Shown piece after piece: positions 50,354 to 59,315 of a stretch of 64,000 bases of DNA. Made by a program: the position numbers and the translations under genes. Positions within the stretch are counted from its first letter, which is position 1, and every line of letters begins with the position of its first letter. The notes beneath the pieces were generated by a model. That model was not told where the DNA came from and searched no databases. It worked only from the letters and a program-made list of their open reading frames with translations. This DNA comes from Vibrio variabilis (GTDB taxonomy: Bacteria > Pseudomonadota > Gammaproteobacteria > Enterobacterales > Vibrionaceae): the NCBI RefSeq assembly GCF_003263785.1, contig NZ_JYJK01000012.1, positions 62,001 through 126,000 of the forward strand, read 5' to 3'.

Positions 50354-50379
50354 AAAAAGGTCGCATAATGCGACCTTTT
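50354..50379. terminator. Bidirectional terminator between the small gene and ychJ
   Basis: AAAAGGTCGCA and TGCGACCTTTT pair around a 3-base loop, with A and T tracts on the two sides. Confidence 0.88.
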
Positions 50380-50429
50380 CGTTCTTTATAGAGCCTGTTG
50401 TTAGACAGCGCTGTATCTAGTGTGGCTTA

Positions 50430-50918
50430 TTAGCCGCAGCATTTTTTGTGCTTTTTACCACTACCACATGGACAAGGGTCATTACGACCCACTTTTACCG
50501 ATTCAACGGTGAGTGGTTTAGGGGGAATGCTATCATCGATTTCACCATCGACGTAAAACCATTGGCCTTGTTCGAATAGAAAGCGCGAACGCTCTGCCAA
50601 GCAGTACTCATAGCCATTGTCTTTAAGAAAAGCGCGAAAGCTCACATAGCCTTCGTTTTCATGACTGCCATTCTCGGTGCTAATGACCTCAAGCTTGAGC
50701 CAATCACTGTTTATAGAGTCGGCAATCGCTTCTCGCTCACTCTCAGCTTGACAACTTGGGTGGTAGGTTGCGACAACGAAGTCAACATCCTTGGTTAAAT
50801 GGGCACTATAGCGAGCGCGCATGAGCTGCTCAGGTTGTTTCGCTAGGGTGACATCTTGGTGGATGGGTTGGCAGCATGTTTCGTAGCTTTGATTACTGCC
50901 GCAGTAGCATGGTTTCAT
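50430..50918 (-). CDS. ychJ: YchJ family protein with two SEC-C zinc motifs (UPF0225)
   Basis: The 162-residue protein has an N-terminal [13 protein letters not shown] and a C-terminal [16 protein letters not shown], both SEC-C type zinc-binding motifs. Between them is an NTF2-like YchJ core ([23 protein letters not shown]). Its function is not established. It lies downstream of the EAL-HDOD gene on the same strand, 28 bases away. Confidence 0.92.
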   Translation of the reverse strand: MKPCYCGSNQSYETCCQPIHQDVTLAKQPEQLMRARYSAHLTKDVDFVVATYHPSCQAESEREAIADSINSDWLKLEVISTENGSHENEGYVSFRAFLKDNGYEYCLAERSRFLFEQGQWFYVDGEIDDSIPPKPLTVESVKVGRNDPCPCGSGKKHKKCCG

Positions 50919-50946
50919 GTTTAATCTTTGGTTCGGTGTTTAACGT

Positions 50947-52188
50947 TCAAGCGTGAACGTGGTATTCGGACTCAATTGCCAGTAGGTCTTCAGTCCACTT
51001 AATGGCGTCATCATAATGCTTCGCCAGCTTTTCGTCACTGATCCCGAGCTTATCTCGATAAGCAATAACGGTTGTCCAGTCGGCATTCTCATACGCTTTG
51101 ACCAAGGACAGAATATTGCCAAGCTTGCCTTGCTTAGTTACTAATGCTGATTTGACCATATGGTCGATAGGCATCTTTTCAACCAACTCTTCCAAAGGTT
51201 GATCAAACAGCGAGTCTAGTAACGAGAACATACCTGTGAGAAAGCCGAGACCCTCGTCGAGATTCGTGTTCATGTCACGCAACAATAGCTCACAAAAGCG
51301 TGCACGTTGAATCGACAAGCTGTAGAGGCTATCTGGTTTGTCATCTTGAGTAGAAGTAATCGCGACTAAGGAGATAAATTTGCGCAGTCTCTCTTCACCC
51401 AGATACACCAAGGCTTGTTTGAACGATTTGATTTCTGAGCGGATCAGATATGAGGCATTCACAAACGTCAGCAGTTTGTAAGATAAGGTGACATCGAGGG
51501 AGATCAGTCGCTCGAGTTCATCGTAATTGATGTCTTGGTTGGCAATCTCTTTACACAGCTGTACTACGGTCAAAAAAGAAGGTTTGATTTGCTTTCGGCG
51601 AATCAACTGCGGACGGCTAAAGAAATAGCCTTGAAACTGATCAAAGCCGACTTGCTTGGCTAGTTCAAACTCTTCGTAAGTTTCAACTTTCTCGGCTAGG
51701 AAAGTAATGTTATGCGGTCGTAACCTTTCGATGAGCGCTTGAGCCTTTCTTAACGAGTATTGGCGAATATCAATTTTGATAATCGATGTATAAGGCAAGA
51801 AAGGCAGCCACTCTTTGCGCGGTACAAAATCATCAAGGGCAATGGTGTAACCCGCTTGAGACATTTTCTTAATTGCAGCCAGCAACTCAGTTGTCGGCTC
51901 ACAACTTTCTAAGATCTCGATAACCAGATTTTCTTTAGGGAATAGGGTCGGGACTAAGTTCACCAAGCTTTGGTAAGGGAAGTTCACGAAGCCCAGTTTA
52001 TCGCCTATCGTACTGTAATGTGTTGCAAGGAAGTGCTCAGAGAGTAGTCGGTTGGTGGCCAATTCCGGGTCAATATCTGGAAAGGTATTGTTAGGCCCAT
52101 CCCGAAATAGCAGCTCATAGCCAACAGTTTTTTGTTCGCTATCCAAGATAGGTTGTCTAGCGATGTACGAGTATTTCAAATTCTGCAT
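50947..52188 (-). CDS. EAL-HDOD regulatory protein (CdgJ/YuxH-like)
   Basis: The 413-residue protein has an N-terminal EAL domain and a C-terminal HDOD domain. EAL-like motifs are GYELLFRDG (residues 23-31), LVIEILE, ALDDFV, IIKIDIRQ and GFDQFQGYFFSRP. Two positions deviate from active phosphodiesterases: DDFG reads DDFV and AEGVE reads AEKVE. The HDOD part has LERLISLDVTLSYKLLTFVN and FKQALVYLGEERLRKF. It is placed like V. cholerae CdgJ, which affects motility and biofilm; c-di-GMP hydrolysis here is uncertain. Confidence 0.88.
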   Translation of the reverse strand: MQNLKYSYIARQPILDSEQKTVGYELLFRDGPNNTFPDIDPELATNRLLSEHFLATHYSTIGDKLGFVNFPYQSLVNLVPTLFPKENLVIEILESCEPTTELLAAIKKMSQAGYTIALDDFVPRKEWLPFLPYTSIIKIDIRQYSLRKAQALIERLRPHNITFLAEKVETYEEFELAKQVGFDQFQGYFFSRPQLIRRKQIKPSFLTVVQLCKEIANQDINYDELERLISLDVTLSYKLLTFVNASYLIRSEIKSFKQALVYLGEERLRKFISLVAITSTQDDKPDSLYSLSIQRARFCELLLRDMNTNLDEGLGFLTGMFSLLDSLFDQPLEELVEKMPIDHMVKSALVTKQGKLGNILSLVKAYENADWTTVIAYRDKLGISDEKLAKHYDDAIKWTEDLLAIESEYHVHA

Positions 52189-52269
52189 GGTTATCTCAAA
52201 AACGTTGACTCATAGTAACGTTTTATTACTTTCTTTGACTATGAAACTATTGGAATTTCGAGGGGTAGT

Positions 52270-53001
52270 TCATGGTTTGCTAAAAAAACGGCGCTCAAGA
52301 CGCTGTGATTCTGGCTCACACACCAATACCGAGCCTTGTTGATACCAATCACCGAGCACGATTCGTGTTGCGACTTGTCCTTGAACGGTAAACTCATGGG
52401 TTCCTGGCCTATGCGTGTGACCATGGATCATAAGATCAGTACCAGTCTCTCGAAGCAGTGCCTCTACTTCGCTTTGGTTTACGTCCATAATGTCTAGTGA
52501 CTTACTGGACTTGACCTCTTTGATATCGCCCTGAATTTTATTTGCAATACGGCGTCTTGTAAAGAATGGAAGGCGATTAAATAGCCATTGCAGCCAAGGC
52601 ATATGTACTTTGGCGCGAAACTTCTGATATCGCACATCATCAGTACATAGCGTATCCCCATGTAATATCACCGCTTTCCTACCGTATAGGTCGATAACAC
52701 TGTGTTCATCGAGAAGGGTAATACCGGTTGCTTTGCAAAAACGTTCTCCCAATAAAAAGTCGCGATTACCTTGTATAAAGTAGGTATCGACGCCGCGCTG
52801 AGTCAGGGCAAGAAATTCTTGCTTAATCTTAGCGGCAAAAGGAGAAGGGTCATCGTCACCAATCCAAAATTCGAACAGATCACCGAGTACATACAATGCG
52901 TCTGCGTGAATGGCTTCTTCGCGCATGAACTTAACAAAGCAATCCGTGGTTTGGGGTAACTGAGGGGAGAGGTGTAAGTCAGAGATGAATAATGTTGTCA
53001 T
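52270..53001 (-). CDS. lpxH: UDP-2,3-diacylglucosamine hydrolase LpxH
   Basis: LpxH makes lipid X in lipid A synthesis. The 243-residue calcineurin-like metallophosphoesterase has [43 protein letters not shown] and IHGHTHRPG, all the metal ligands. The start at 53001 is the family start ([11 protein letters not shown]); an upstream TTG would add four residues. It is preceded by a hairpin after ppiB. Confidence 0.96.
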   Translation of the reverse strand: MTTLFISDLHLSPQLPQTTDCFVKFMREEAIHADALYVLGDLFEFWIGDDDPSPFAAKIKQEFLALTQRGVDTYFIQGNRDFLLGERFCKATGITLLDEHSVIDLYGRKAVILHGDTLCTDDVRYQKFRAKVHMPWLQWLFNRLPFFTRRRIANKIQGDIKEVKSSKSLDIMDVNQSEVEALLRETGTDLMIHGHTHRPGTHEFTVQGQVATRIVLGDWYQQGSVLVCEPESQRLERRFFSKP

Positions 53002-53011
53002 AATATACAGC

Positions 53012-53035
53012 AAGGGAGGGCAAGCCCTCCCTTTT
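53012..53035. terminator. Hairpin between ppiB and lpxH
   Basis: AAGGGAGGGC and GCCCTCCCTT, a 10-bp GC stem with a 2-base loop, fill the 39-base gap. There is no T tract toward lpxH, so read-through is likely. Confidence 0.6.
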
Positions 53036-53040
53036 AACGA

Positions 53041-53535
53041 TTACTCGTGAATCGTAGAGCCAGTGATGATCACTTCTTCTAGAGGTACGTCTTGGTGCAT
53101 ACCCATAGAGCCAGTGCTCACACCTTTGATCTTGTTAACGACGTCCATGCCTTCAACAACTTCTGCGAATACACAGTAACCCCAACCGTCTAGGCTCTCA
53201 GAGCGGAAGTCTAGGAAGGTGTTGTCGTTCACGTTGATGAAGAACTGAGAGCTCGCAGAATGCGGTTCCATAGTACGCGCCATAGCCAAAGTACCGACTT
53301 TGTTGCTTAGGCCGTTGTTTGCTTCGTTTTTAATTGGGGCACGAGTTGCCTTCTCTTTAAGACCAGACGTCATGCCACCACCTTGGATCATGAAACCGTC
53401 GATAACACGGTGGAAAAGCGTGTTGTCGTAGAAACCATCGCGGCAGTATTGTAGGAAGTTTGCACTTGTCTCTGGTGCTTTTTCTTCGTTCAATTGAACT
53501 TTGATGTCGCCGAAATTAGTGTGAAGGGTGATCAT
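53041..53535 (-). CDS. ppiB: Cytoplasmic peptidyl-prolyl isomerase B (cyclophilin)
   Basis: The 164-residue single-domain cyclophilin has [37 protein letters not shown] and [15 protein letters not shown]. There is no signal peptide, so it is the cytosolic form. It is divergent from cysS and upstream of lpxH, as in V. cholerae. Confidence 0.95.
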   Translation of the reverse strand: MITLHTNFGDIKVQLNEEKAPETSANFLQYCRDGFYDNTLFHRVIDGFMIQGGGMTSGLKEKATRAPIKNEANNGLSNKVGTLAMARTMEPHSASSQFFINVNDNTFLDFRSESLDGWGYCVFAEVVEGMDVVNKIKGVSTGSMGMHQDVPLEEVIITGSTIHE

Positions 53536-53775
53536 GATGAATACCTATTCCATTTTTTCTATTTTGAAGCCATGATTCTAGCCTAACTCCCTGTACAAGC
53601 AATAGTAGAAAGCGGGATATCTGCAATAAAAGGAGCGCTTTTTATACAACGGATACGGTTGGTCGCAAAAACTGCCGTAAAAAGCTGAGATTTCTTCGCT
53701 TATTGACTCCATTCTGCAGAGCTTTATGGTTATAATCGCCGATACATTTCAAACGTAATAGTTCAGATAGAGATC

Positions 53776-55157
53776 ATGTTAAAAATATACAACACACTGA
53801 CACGACAAAAAGAGGATTTTAAACCTATTCATGCAGGCAAAGTCGGCATGTATGTCTGTGGGGTCACTATTTACGATCTCTGTCACATCGGTCACGGTCG
53901 TACTTTTGTTTCATTCGATGTGGTATCTCGTTACCTTCGTTACGTCGGTTATGACCTAACATTTGTACGTAACATCACAGATATCGACGACAAAATCATC
54001 AAGCGTGCTAACGAAAATGGTGAGTCTTGTGAGTCGCTAACCGAGCGTCTGATTGGCGAAATGCACGCAGACTTCGATGCATTGAACATGAAGCGCCCAG
54101 ACATTGAACCTCGCGCGACCGAGTTCATCGCAGAAATCATTGCGCTGGTTGAAAAGCTCATTGAACGCGGTTTTGCTTACGTTGCTGATAATGGCGATGT
54201 GATGTTCGAAGTCGGTAAGTTTGACGAATACGGCAAGCTATCTAAGCAAGATCTTGATCAACTTCAAGCAGGTGCTCGCGTAGACGTAGAAAGCGCAAAA
54301 CGCAGTCCGCTCGATTTCGTACTTTGGAAAATGTCTAAACCAGGTGAACCGACATGGGAATCTCCGTGGGGCGCAGGCCGCCCGGGTTGGCACATCGAGT
54401 GTTCAGCAATGAACTCATCGATTCTTGGTGACCACTTCGATATCCACGGTGGCGGCTCGGATCTTCAGTTCCCACACCACGAGAATGAAATTGCGCAATC
54501 TTGCTGTGCACACGACACACAGTACGTGAATACTTGGATGCACAGTGGCATGGTGATGGTAGACAAAGAAAAAATGTCTAAGTCACTGGGTAACTTCTTT
54601 ACTATCCGAGACGTGCTTGGTCACTACGATGCAGAAACGGTTCGTTACTTCTTAATGTCTGGTCACTACCGTAGCCAGCTTAACTACAGTGAAGACAACC
54701 TAAACCAAGCACGTTCAGCCCTTGAGCGTCTATACACGTCACTACGTGGTTTGGATGCTAACGCTGAGCCTACAGGTGGTGAAGACTATGTGACTCGCTT
54801 TACGACAGCAATGAACGATGACTTCAATACTCCAGAAGCGTACTCAGTGCTGTTCGACATGGCGCGTGAAATTAACCGTCTGAAAACCGTTGATATGGCA
54901 GAAGCGAGCCAGCTTGGTGCGCTAATGCGTGAACTGGCTGATATCATTGGTATTTTGCATCAAGATCCAGAAGCCTTCCTTAAAGGCGATGCGGGTGATG
55001 ATGAGGAAGTGGCGGAAATCGAAGCACTGATCAAACTTCGTAACGATTCGCGTGCATCGAAAGATTGGGCGAATGCTGATTTGGCTCGCGATAAGCTGAA
55101 CGAGCTAGGTATCATTCTTGAAGATGGCCTGAAGGCACGACGTGGCGTCGTAAATAA
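53776..55157 (+). CDS. cysS: Cysteinyl-tRNA synthetase, frameshift in assembly
   Basis: CysS charges tRNA-Cys. The reconstructed length is 460 residues (E. coli 461). It has [18 protein letters not shown] (HIGH motif and zinc Cys), [26 protein letters not shown] and KMSKSLGN (KMSKS). The frame breaks at 55128-55129. One added C gives [13 protein letters not shown] and a stop at 55157, the family's usual end, just before a terminator. As read, the frame would pass through that terminator. An essential gene, so the indel must be an assembly error. Confidence 0.97.
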
Positions 55158-55167
55158 CCGTTTTGAT

Positions 55168-55195
55168 AGCCCTAGCTTGCTAGGGCTTCTTTTTA
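55168..55195 (+). terminator. Terminator of cysS
   Basis: AGCCCTAGC and GCTAGGGCT enclose two bases, followed by TCTTTTT. Its position supports the corrected cysS stop at 55157. Confidence 0.9.
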
Positions 55196-55219
55196 GTTTC
55201 TAATTTTTGGTGATACGTT

Positions 55220-55798
55220 TTGGCTCAGATGTACTTCTATTACTCAGCAATGAATGCGGGTAAATCGACGACTCTTCTTCAATCTTCTTTTAACTATCAA
55301 GAGCGTGGTATGACGCCACTTATCTATACTGCAGCGCTGGATGATCGCTATGGTATTGGTAAAGTCAGCTCTCGAATTGGTCTGCAGTCGGAAGCTCAGC
55401 TGTTTCGCGCTGAGACCAATCTTTTTGATGAGATTGCAACGATCAATGCAGAAACGCCAAGGCATTGTATTTTGATCGATGAGTGTCAGTTCTTATCCAA
55501 ACAGCAGGTGTATCAGCTTACCGAAGTGGTGGATAAACTGAATATTCCTGTGCTTTGCTATGGCTTGCGCACCGACTTCTTGGGAGAGCTTTTTGAAGGT
55601 AGTAAACACCTTCTGGCATGGGCGGACAAGCTCGTTGAGCTAAAAACGATTTGTCACTGCGGACGTAAAGCCAACATGGTGATCCGTACCGACGAGCACG
55701 GCAACGCGATTGCAGAAGGTGACCAAGTTTCTATCGGTGGTAACGATAAGTATGTGTCTGTTTGCCGTCAGCATTACAAAGAAGCACTTGGTAAGTAA
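55220..55798 (+). CDS. tdk: Thymidine kinase
   Basis: This type II thymidine kinase of 192 residues salvages thymidine to dTMP. It has P-loop [23 protein letters not shown] (Walker B), [14 protein letters not shown] and zinc-site Cys pairs CHCGRKA and VCRQHY. The start is TTG at 55220, the only position giving the family N-terminus ([14 protein letters not shown]); the next ATG at 55229 would shorten it by three residues. Confidence 0.95.
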   Translation: MAQMYFYYSAMNAGKSTTLLQSSFNYQERGMTPLIYTAALDDRYGIGKVSSRIGLQSEAQLFRAETNLFDEIATINAETPRHCILIDECQFLSKQQVYQLTEVVDKLNIPVLCYGLRTDFLGELFEGSKHLLAWADKLVELKTICHCGRKANMVIRTDEHGNAIAEGDQVSIGGNDKYVSVCRQHYKEALGK

Positions 55799-55813
55799 TT
55801 GCTTTATCTCATG

Positions 55814-55847
55814 AAAAGGAGCCACTTGATGTGGCTCCTTTTTTTTG
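55814..55847 (+). terminator. Terminator of tdk
   Basis: AAAAGGAGCCAC and GTGGCTCCTTTT form the stem, followed by a further T tract. Confidence 0.92.
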
Positions 55848-55875
55848 GACTGAGTGATTGCAGTGCAATGAGTCA

Positions 55876-56718
55876 TTACAATGCATCAAGCGTACTCTGA
55901 TATTTGAAATGATAACCAAGGTTTTGTAGCTTCTCGCTGGAGATGGTTTTATCAGGCGTGGAGTTCACTAAATTGAGCGAAGTGTCCAACCCTGCCGCTC
56001 TCAATGCCGCTCGGTAAAATGTCACCTTGTCACAGGATGTCGGTGTGGTGGCATTAACGACACTTGAGCTGATGTTTTCGAGGGCGAACACGATCGAGCC
56101 GATGGCGTCATCAAGATGGAGCATATTGGCGGTCGCTTGATCGCTGACGCTTTTCAGTTTCGAAGCAAAGCGCGATGGGTGGCGGTTTGGCCCAAATAAT
56201 CCACTGCAGCGCACGATGGCGTAGTCGAGCGTCGAGTTACGAACGTATTCTTCGGCTGTTAACATGATCATAGCTTTAGCGCTAAAATCGTCGCGGCCTT
56301 TGGCAATCGGTAGGCGAGCCATATCTTCAGTCATCAGCTCGGCTCTATCAGGGTAAACAGACGTTGAGCTCACCATAATGATTTTACTGATGTCGGCACC
56401 TTTGGCGAGTTGACACAGCGTATCCCATTGAGAGGCGTAGAGTGCGCCGCCACCAGTGCGAAAGCCGGGTGGAAAGCAGCCAATGAGGGTTTCGGCGTTT
56501 AATCCTCTTAAGTGGTCTAAGGTGGCAAGCTTTCTATCGTCATTGGTAAGCTCGGCCAAGTCGAGCACAAAGCCGTCGATACCATGGTGAGCGAGCTCGC
56601 TGACGCCTTGCTCTGTGGTACGCGTCGCGGTGACTCGATAATCTTTGTTTTTGAGCGCTTTTGCTAGGGGTAAACCAAGCCAACCAGCGCCAACGATGAC
56701 GACATTATTCTGGTTCAT
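55876..56718 (-). CDS. NAD(P)-binding epimerase/dehydratase-like protein (YeeZ-like)
   Basis: The 280-residue SDR-fold protein has VVIVGAGWLGLPLAKAL (nucleotide-binding GxGxxG), STSVYPD and the HLDDAIGSIVFALEN segment found in E. coli YeeZ. The substrate is unknown. It follows the LysR gene with a 1-base gap, the same pairing as yeeY-yeeZ in E. coli. Confidence 0.85.
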   Translation of the reverse strand: MNQNNVVIVGAGWLGLPLAKALKNKDYRVTATRTTEQGVSELAHHGIDGFVLDLAELTNDDRKLATLDHLRGLNAETLIGCFPPGFRTGGGALYASQWDTLCQLAKGADISKIIMVSSTSVYPDRAELMTEDMARLPIAKGRDDFSAKAMIMLTAEEYVRNSTLDYAIVRCSGLFGPNRHPSRFASKLKSVSDQATANMLHLDDAIGSIVFALENISSSVVNATTPTSCDKVTFYRAALRAAGLDTSLNLVNSTPDKTISSEKLQNLGYHFKYQSTLDAL

Positions 56719-56719
56719 G

Positions 56720-57603
56720 TCAACCCTCCTTGAAGTTCTGTTTCAGCAATTCCCTTAAACGGCGATGGCCAAGATCACTACTTTTGCTTGAATGCTGAAT
56801 AATACTGACGTTAATCATGGCAGAGATCTTCTCAAACTCTACCGGAACAGGGACGATGATTCCTTGCTCAAGCGCCGACTTTGCAAGGTAAGTGGGTATA
56901 TAAGTCCAGCCAAACCCGGCAATACACCACTCGAGTAGCATTTGGTAGCTGTCCGAATACCAAATGTCTGGACTCAACGCATGATGTAAGCTGCTGGTTT
57001 TGTTGTTGCGAGAGCTAATCGACAACTGACGATGCAAGCTCAAAATCTCAAGATGAGGAGCGACGGTTTTCGCTAGCGGATGAGACGCTGAGACATACAC
57101 ATCAAACTGAAGCGAACCGATACTCTCGAAATCGAGTGAAAAAGGCACGGAAAGATCTTCATGAATGATTGCGGAAGTGGCTCTTCCGGTTTGTACCATT
57201 TCGACCGCATCACAGCTTGAAGCAAACAACAGCTCTAACTCGAGTCTTGGAAACTCATCTGATAGCGCTCGAATCATAGGCGTAACCCACCCAAAAGGAA
57301 TGCCCTCGTCAATGGTCAGGACGATAGGTTGGATCTCTTTTTGCGTCAAACTATCGACGCGTTCGGCAAGTCGACCATGTTGAACCATGGCGGCTCTGGC
57401 GTAGGGTAGTAGCTTTTCTCCCTCTTCAGTCAGAACTGGGTAACGACCTCTTCTATCAAATAGTTCAACCCCGCAGTCAATTTCTAAGTTCATAATATTT
57501 TGACTCACGCAGATTGTACCTTGCCTAATTTTCGCGCTGCGCTAGAAAACGACCCGGTTTCCACCGTGGTGATGAAGGCTTCGATTTGTTCCACACTCAA
57601 CAT
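56720..57603 (-). CDS. LysR-type transcriptional regulator (YeeY-like), frameshift in assembly
   Basis: The reconstructed 294-residue regulator has an N-terminal winged helix (MLSVEQIEAFITTVETGSFSSAARKLGKVQSAVSQN) and a LysR substrate domain (IVLTIDEGIPFGWVTPMIRALSDEFP). The frame breaks near 57508; one added base gives KVQSAVSQNIMNLE. It is divergent from a PACE efflux gene across 97 bases and co-oriented with yeeZ. The effector is unknown. Confidence 0.85.
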
Positions 57604-57700
57604 ATCAGTTATCCTGATGTTATCTAACTGTCTATGACGTTAAGCATAATTGATAATACGCCTAATGCTAGTCCTTACGATAAGGTTAGGGTGTAATTAT

Positions 57701-58146
57701 ATGAATGTAAAAGAAAGAATATTCCATGCAGTGTTGTTTGAAGTGACGGCTTTAACCATCATTATTTCTGCTGCATCGATACTGGCGGGAGTGAAGTCCA
57801 CGTCGATGATGGCCGTGGGTATTGGTATGAGCGTGTTTACCGTTATTTGGAACTATTTCTATAACGTACTTTTCGACAAGCTAGTTCCAGGGTGTCGAAC
57901 GCAAAGAACGTTTGCAGTAAGAGTAGGGCACGCATTAGGCTTTGAGGGGGGCTGATTTTCTTTACGATTCCAGCCATTGCCTGGGCATTGGGTGTGACGC
58001 TTTGGACAGCACTTATGATTGAAGCTGGTTTCCTCGTGTTCTTTTTCTTCTTTACTGCTGCATTTAATTGGGCGTATGACAGGTGGGCGCCATACTCAAG
58101 ATTCGTGTCTTGGTGGTGTGCGGTTGTTAAACGTCCAGCACACTAG
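57701..58146 (+). CDS. PACE family antimicrobial efflux transporter, frameshift in assembly
   Basis: The reconstructed 148-residue protein has four TMs in two BTP repeats. The repeats share KERIFHAVLFEVTAL / VRVGHALGFEGGLI and the second-helix motifs WNYFYNVLFD / FNWAYDRW. These are the hallmarks of PACE transporters such as AceI, which expels chlorhexidine and related biocides. The frame breaks in a G6 run at 57946-57951; one added G gives FEGGLIFFTIPAIAW. AceI is controlled by a LysR-type regulator, and a LysR gene is divergent here. Confidence 0.88.
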
Positions 58147-58156
58147 TGTGCTGGAC
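58133..58156. repeat. Perfect 24-bp palindrome at the end of the PACE gene
   Basis: GTCCAGCACACT and AGTGTGCTGGAC meet at the centre and span the PACE stop codon (58144-58146). No T tract follows, so terminator activity is uncertain. Confidence 0.7.
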
Positions 58157-58166
58157 CCTAAATTAA

Positions 58167-58592
58167 TTAGTGCGCGTGGCGGATGGCGTTGTCGATAATA
58201 TTGGAGGCGTCTTTGGTATCAATTTTGTTCTCAACACCGTCGACACGAAGCACAAAACCTAGCTCATTGACGAGAGATGGTGCGAATGTCTCTGGAATGA
58301 GGCATCGCAGTAGCTTAGTGACGCCGCGTGTACATTGGTAATCGATATAGTCCGACAGTGTGACAGTCTCACCATCACTCATTAGTAACTCAATCTTCTT
58401 CGCGTTGTCGGTTTTCTCAGCAACGAGGTCAAGAGAGATATTGATCGTGTCTGCACTCGGCGCTTTGTGAATAGAAATGCTTTTTACCAGTTCAAGGTCA
58501 CAGCGTGCTTCCGCTACATGTCCATAGTGAAAATTATGCAAAACCCAGTAGCCAGCGGTTAGTGTTTCGCGATTGTATTGGTTGTTGTCCAT
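58167..58592 (-). CDS. Hypothetical cytoplasmic protein
   Basis: I do not recognise the family. The 141-residue protein is mixed alpha/beta, acidic, and has no signal peptide or TM. Segments such as KKIELLMSDGETVTLSDYIDYQCTRGVTKLLRCLIP are visible. The start at 58592 follows AGGAACAG. It stands alone between the PACE gene and the TIGR02647 gene. Confidence 0.65.
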   Translation of the reverse strand: MDNNQYNRETLTAGYWVLHNFHYGHVAEARCDLELVKSISIHKAPSADTINISLDLVAEKTDNAKKIELLMSDGETVTLSDYIDYQCTRGVTKLLRCLIPETFAPSLVNELGFVLRVDGVENKIDTKDASNIIDNAIRHAH

Positions 58593-58821
58593 AGTCTGTT
58601 CCTCGAACCATTTAACTGGTGTCCATGATACTCTAGCCGCAAAGTCTAGGAAGTAACAAACTAGAGGATACTTATTTCAAACAAAGTGTTACGTGTTACA
58701 GACTGCTCGAGTTAAGTGAGGGCACTTTTGGGTGGACTATCGGTAGGTTTGTGATTGCCGCCTACGTATACGCGGTCAAACTTGAGCGGCAGCAAGACGC
58801 CGCCGCAAAGAAGGGAGGCAC

Positions 58822-59055
58822 TTAAGAGCTTAGCACTCGTAATATTTTATCCGCATGTTCTGCGATCTCTATCCCCTCATCCGTTAAGTATCCACCGTCA
58901 GGCAGGGTACAAAGTCCTTTGTCATACAGTCTTTGGACTGCTTTTTGCATATCTTCACTAGCATCATGGTGCACTTTTATACCGGTTGCCGCACTGCTGA
59001 TATCAAATTGCAGTAGTAGGTTCATCTCTGCGAGATGCTCAGGCGTGAATTTCAT
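58822..59055 (-). CDS. TIGR02647-family small protein
   Basis: The 77-residue protein starts MKFTPEHLAEMNLLLQFDISSAATGIKVHHDA and has LYDKGLCTLPDGGYLTDEGIEIAEHA, matching the TIGR02647 family (annotated as DNA-binding, function unproven). The start at 59055 is chosen by the family N-terminus and GAGG upstream; a longer frame to 59115 is unlikely. Confidence 0.82.
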   Translation of the reverse strand: MKFTPEHLAEMNLLLQFDISSAATGIKVHHDASEDMQKAVQRLYDKGLCTLPDGGYLTDEGIEIAEHADKILRVLSS

Positions 59056-59315
59056 AGATTTGCCTCTTGGTTGCGTTTCTTCCATCAACATAGTGGGGAA
59101 ATAGCACATTGACAATCGCCGAGTGAGGAAAGTGTTAGCTTGCGCCGCCTTCTAGTAAGAATTGGTCAATATTTCGTACTAAGTGAATGAAATATAACCG
59201 GTTAGAATGCGCCGAGATGTTTTTAGTGATGAATTTGAATATAGTGAGTTGTTTTTGCTTGCTTCACGCTTGGGAGCAGGCTTACGGGATGTGTTGTCCC
59301 AGATTAGGAGAGTAG

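Noticed and set aside
53776..55203. cysS with the longer C-terminus [18 protein letters not shown]
   Set aside because: It would read through a clear terminator, and one added C gives the family ending TTWRRK at 55157.
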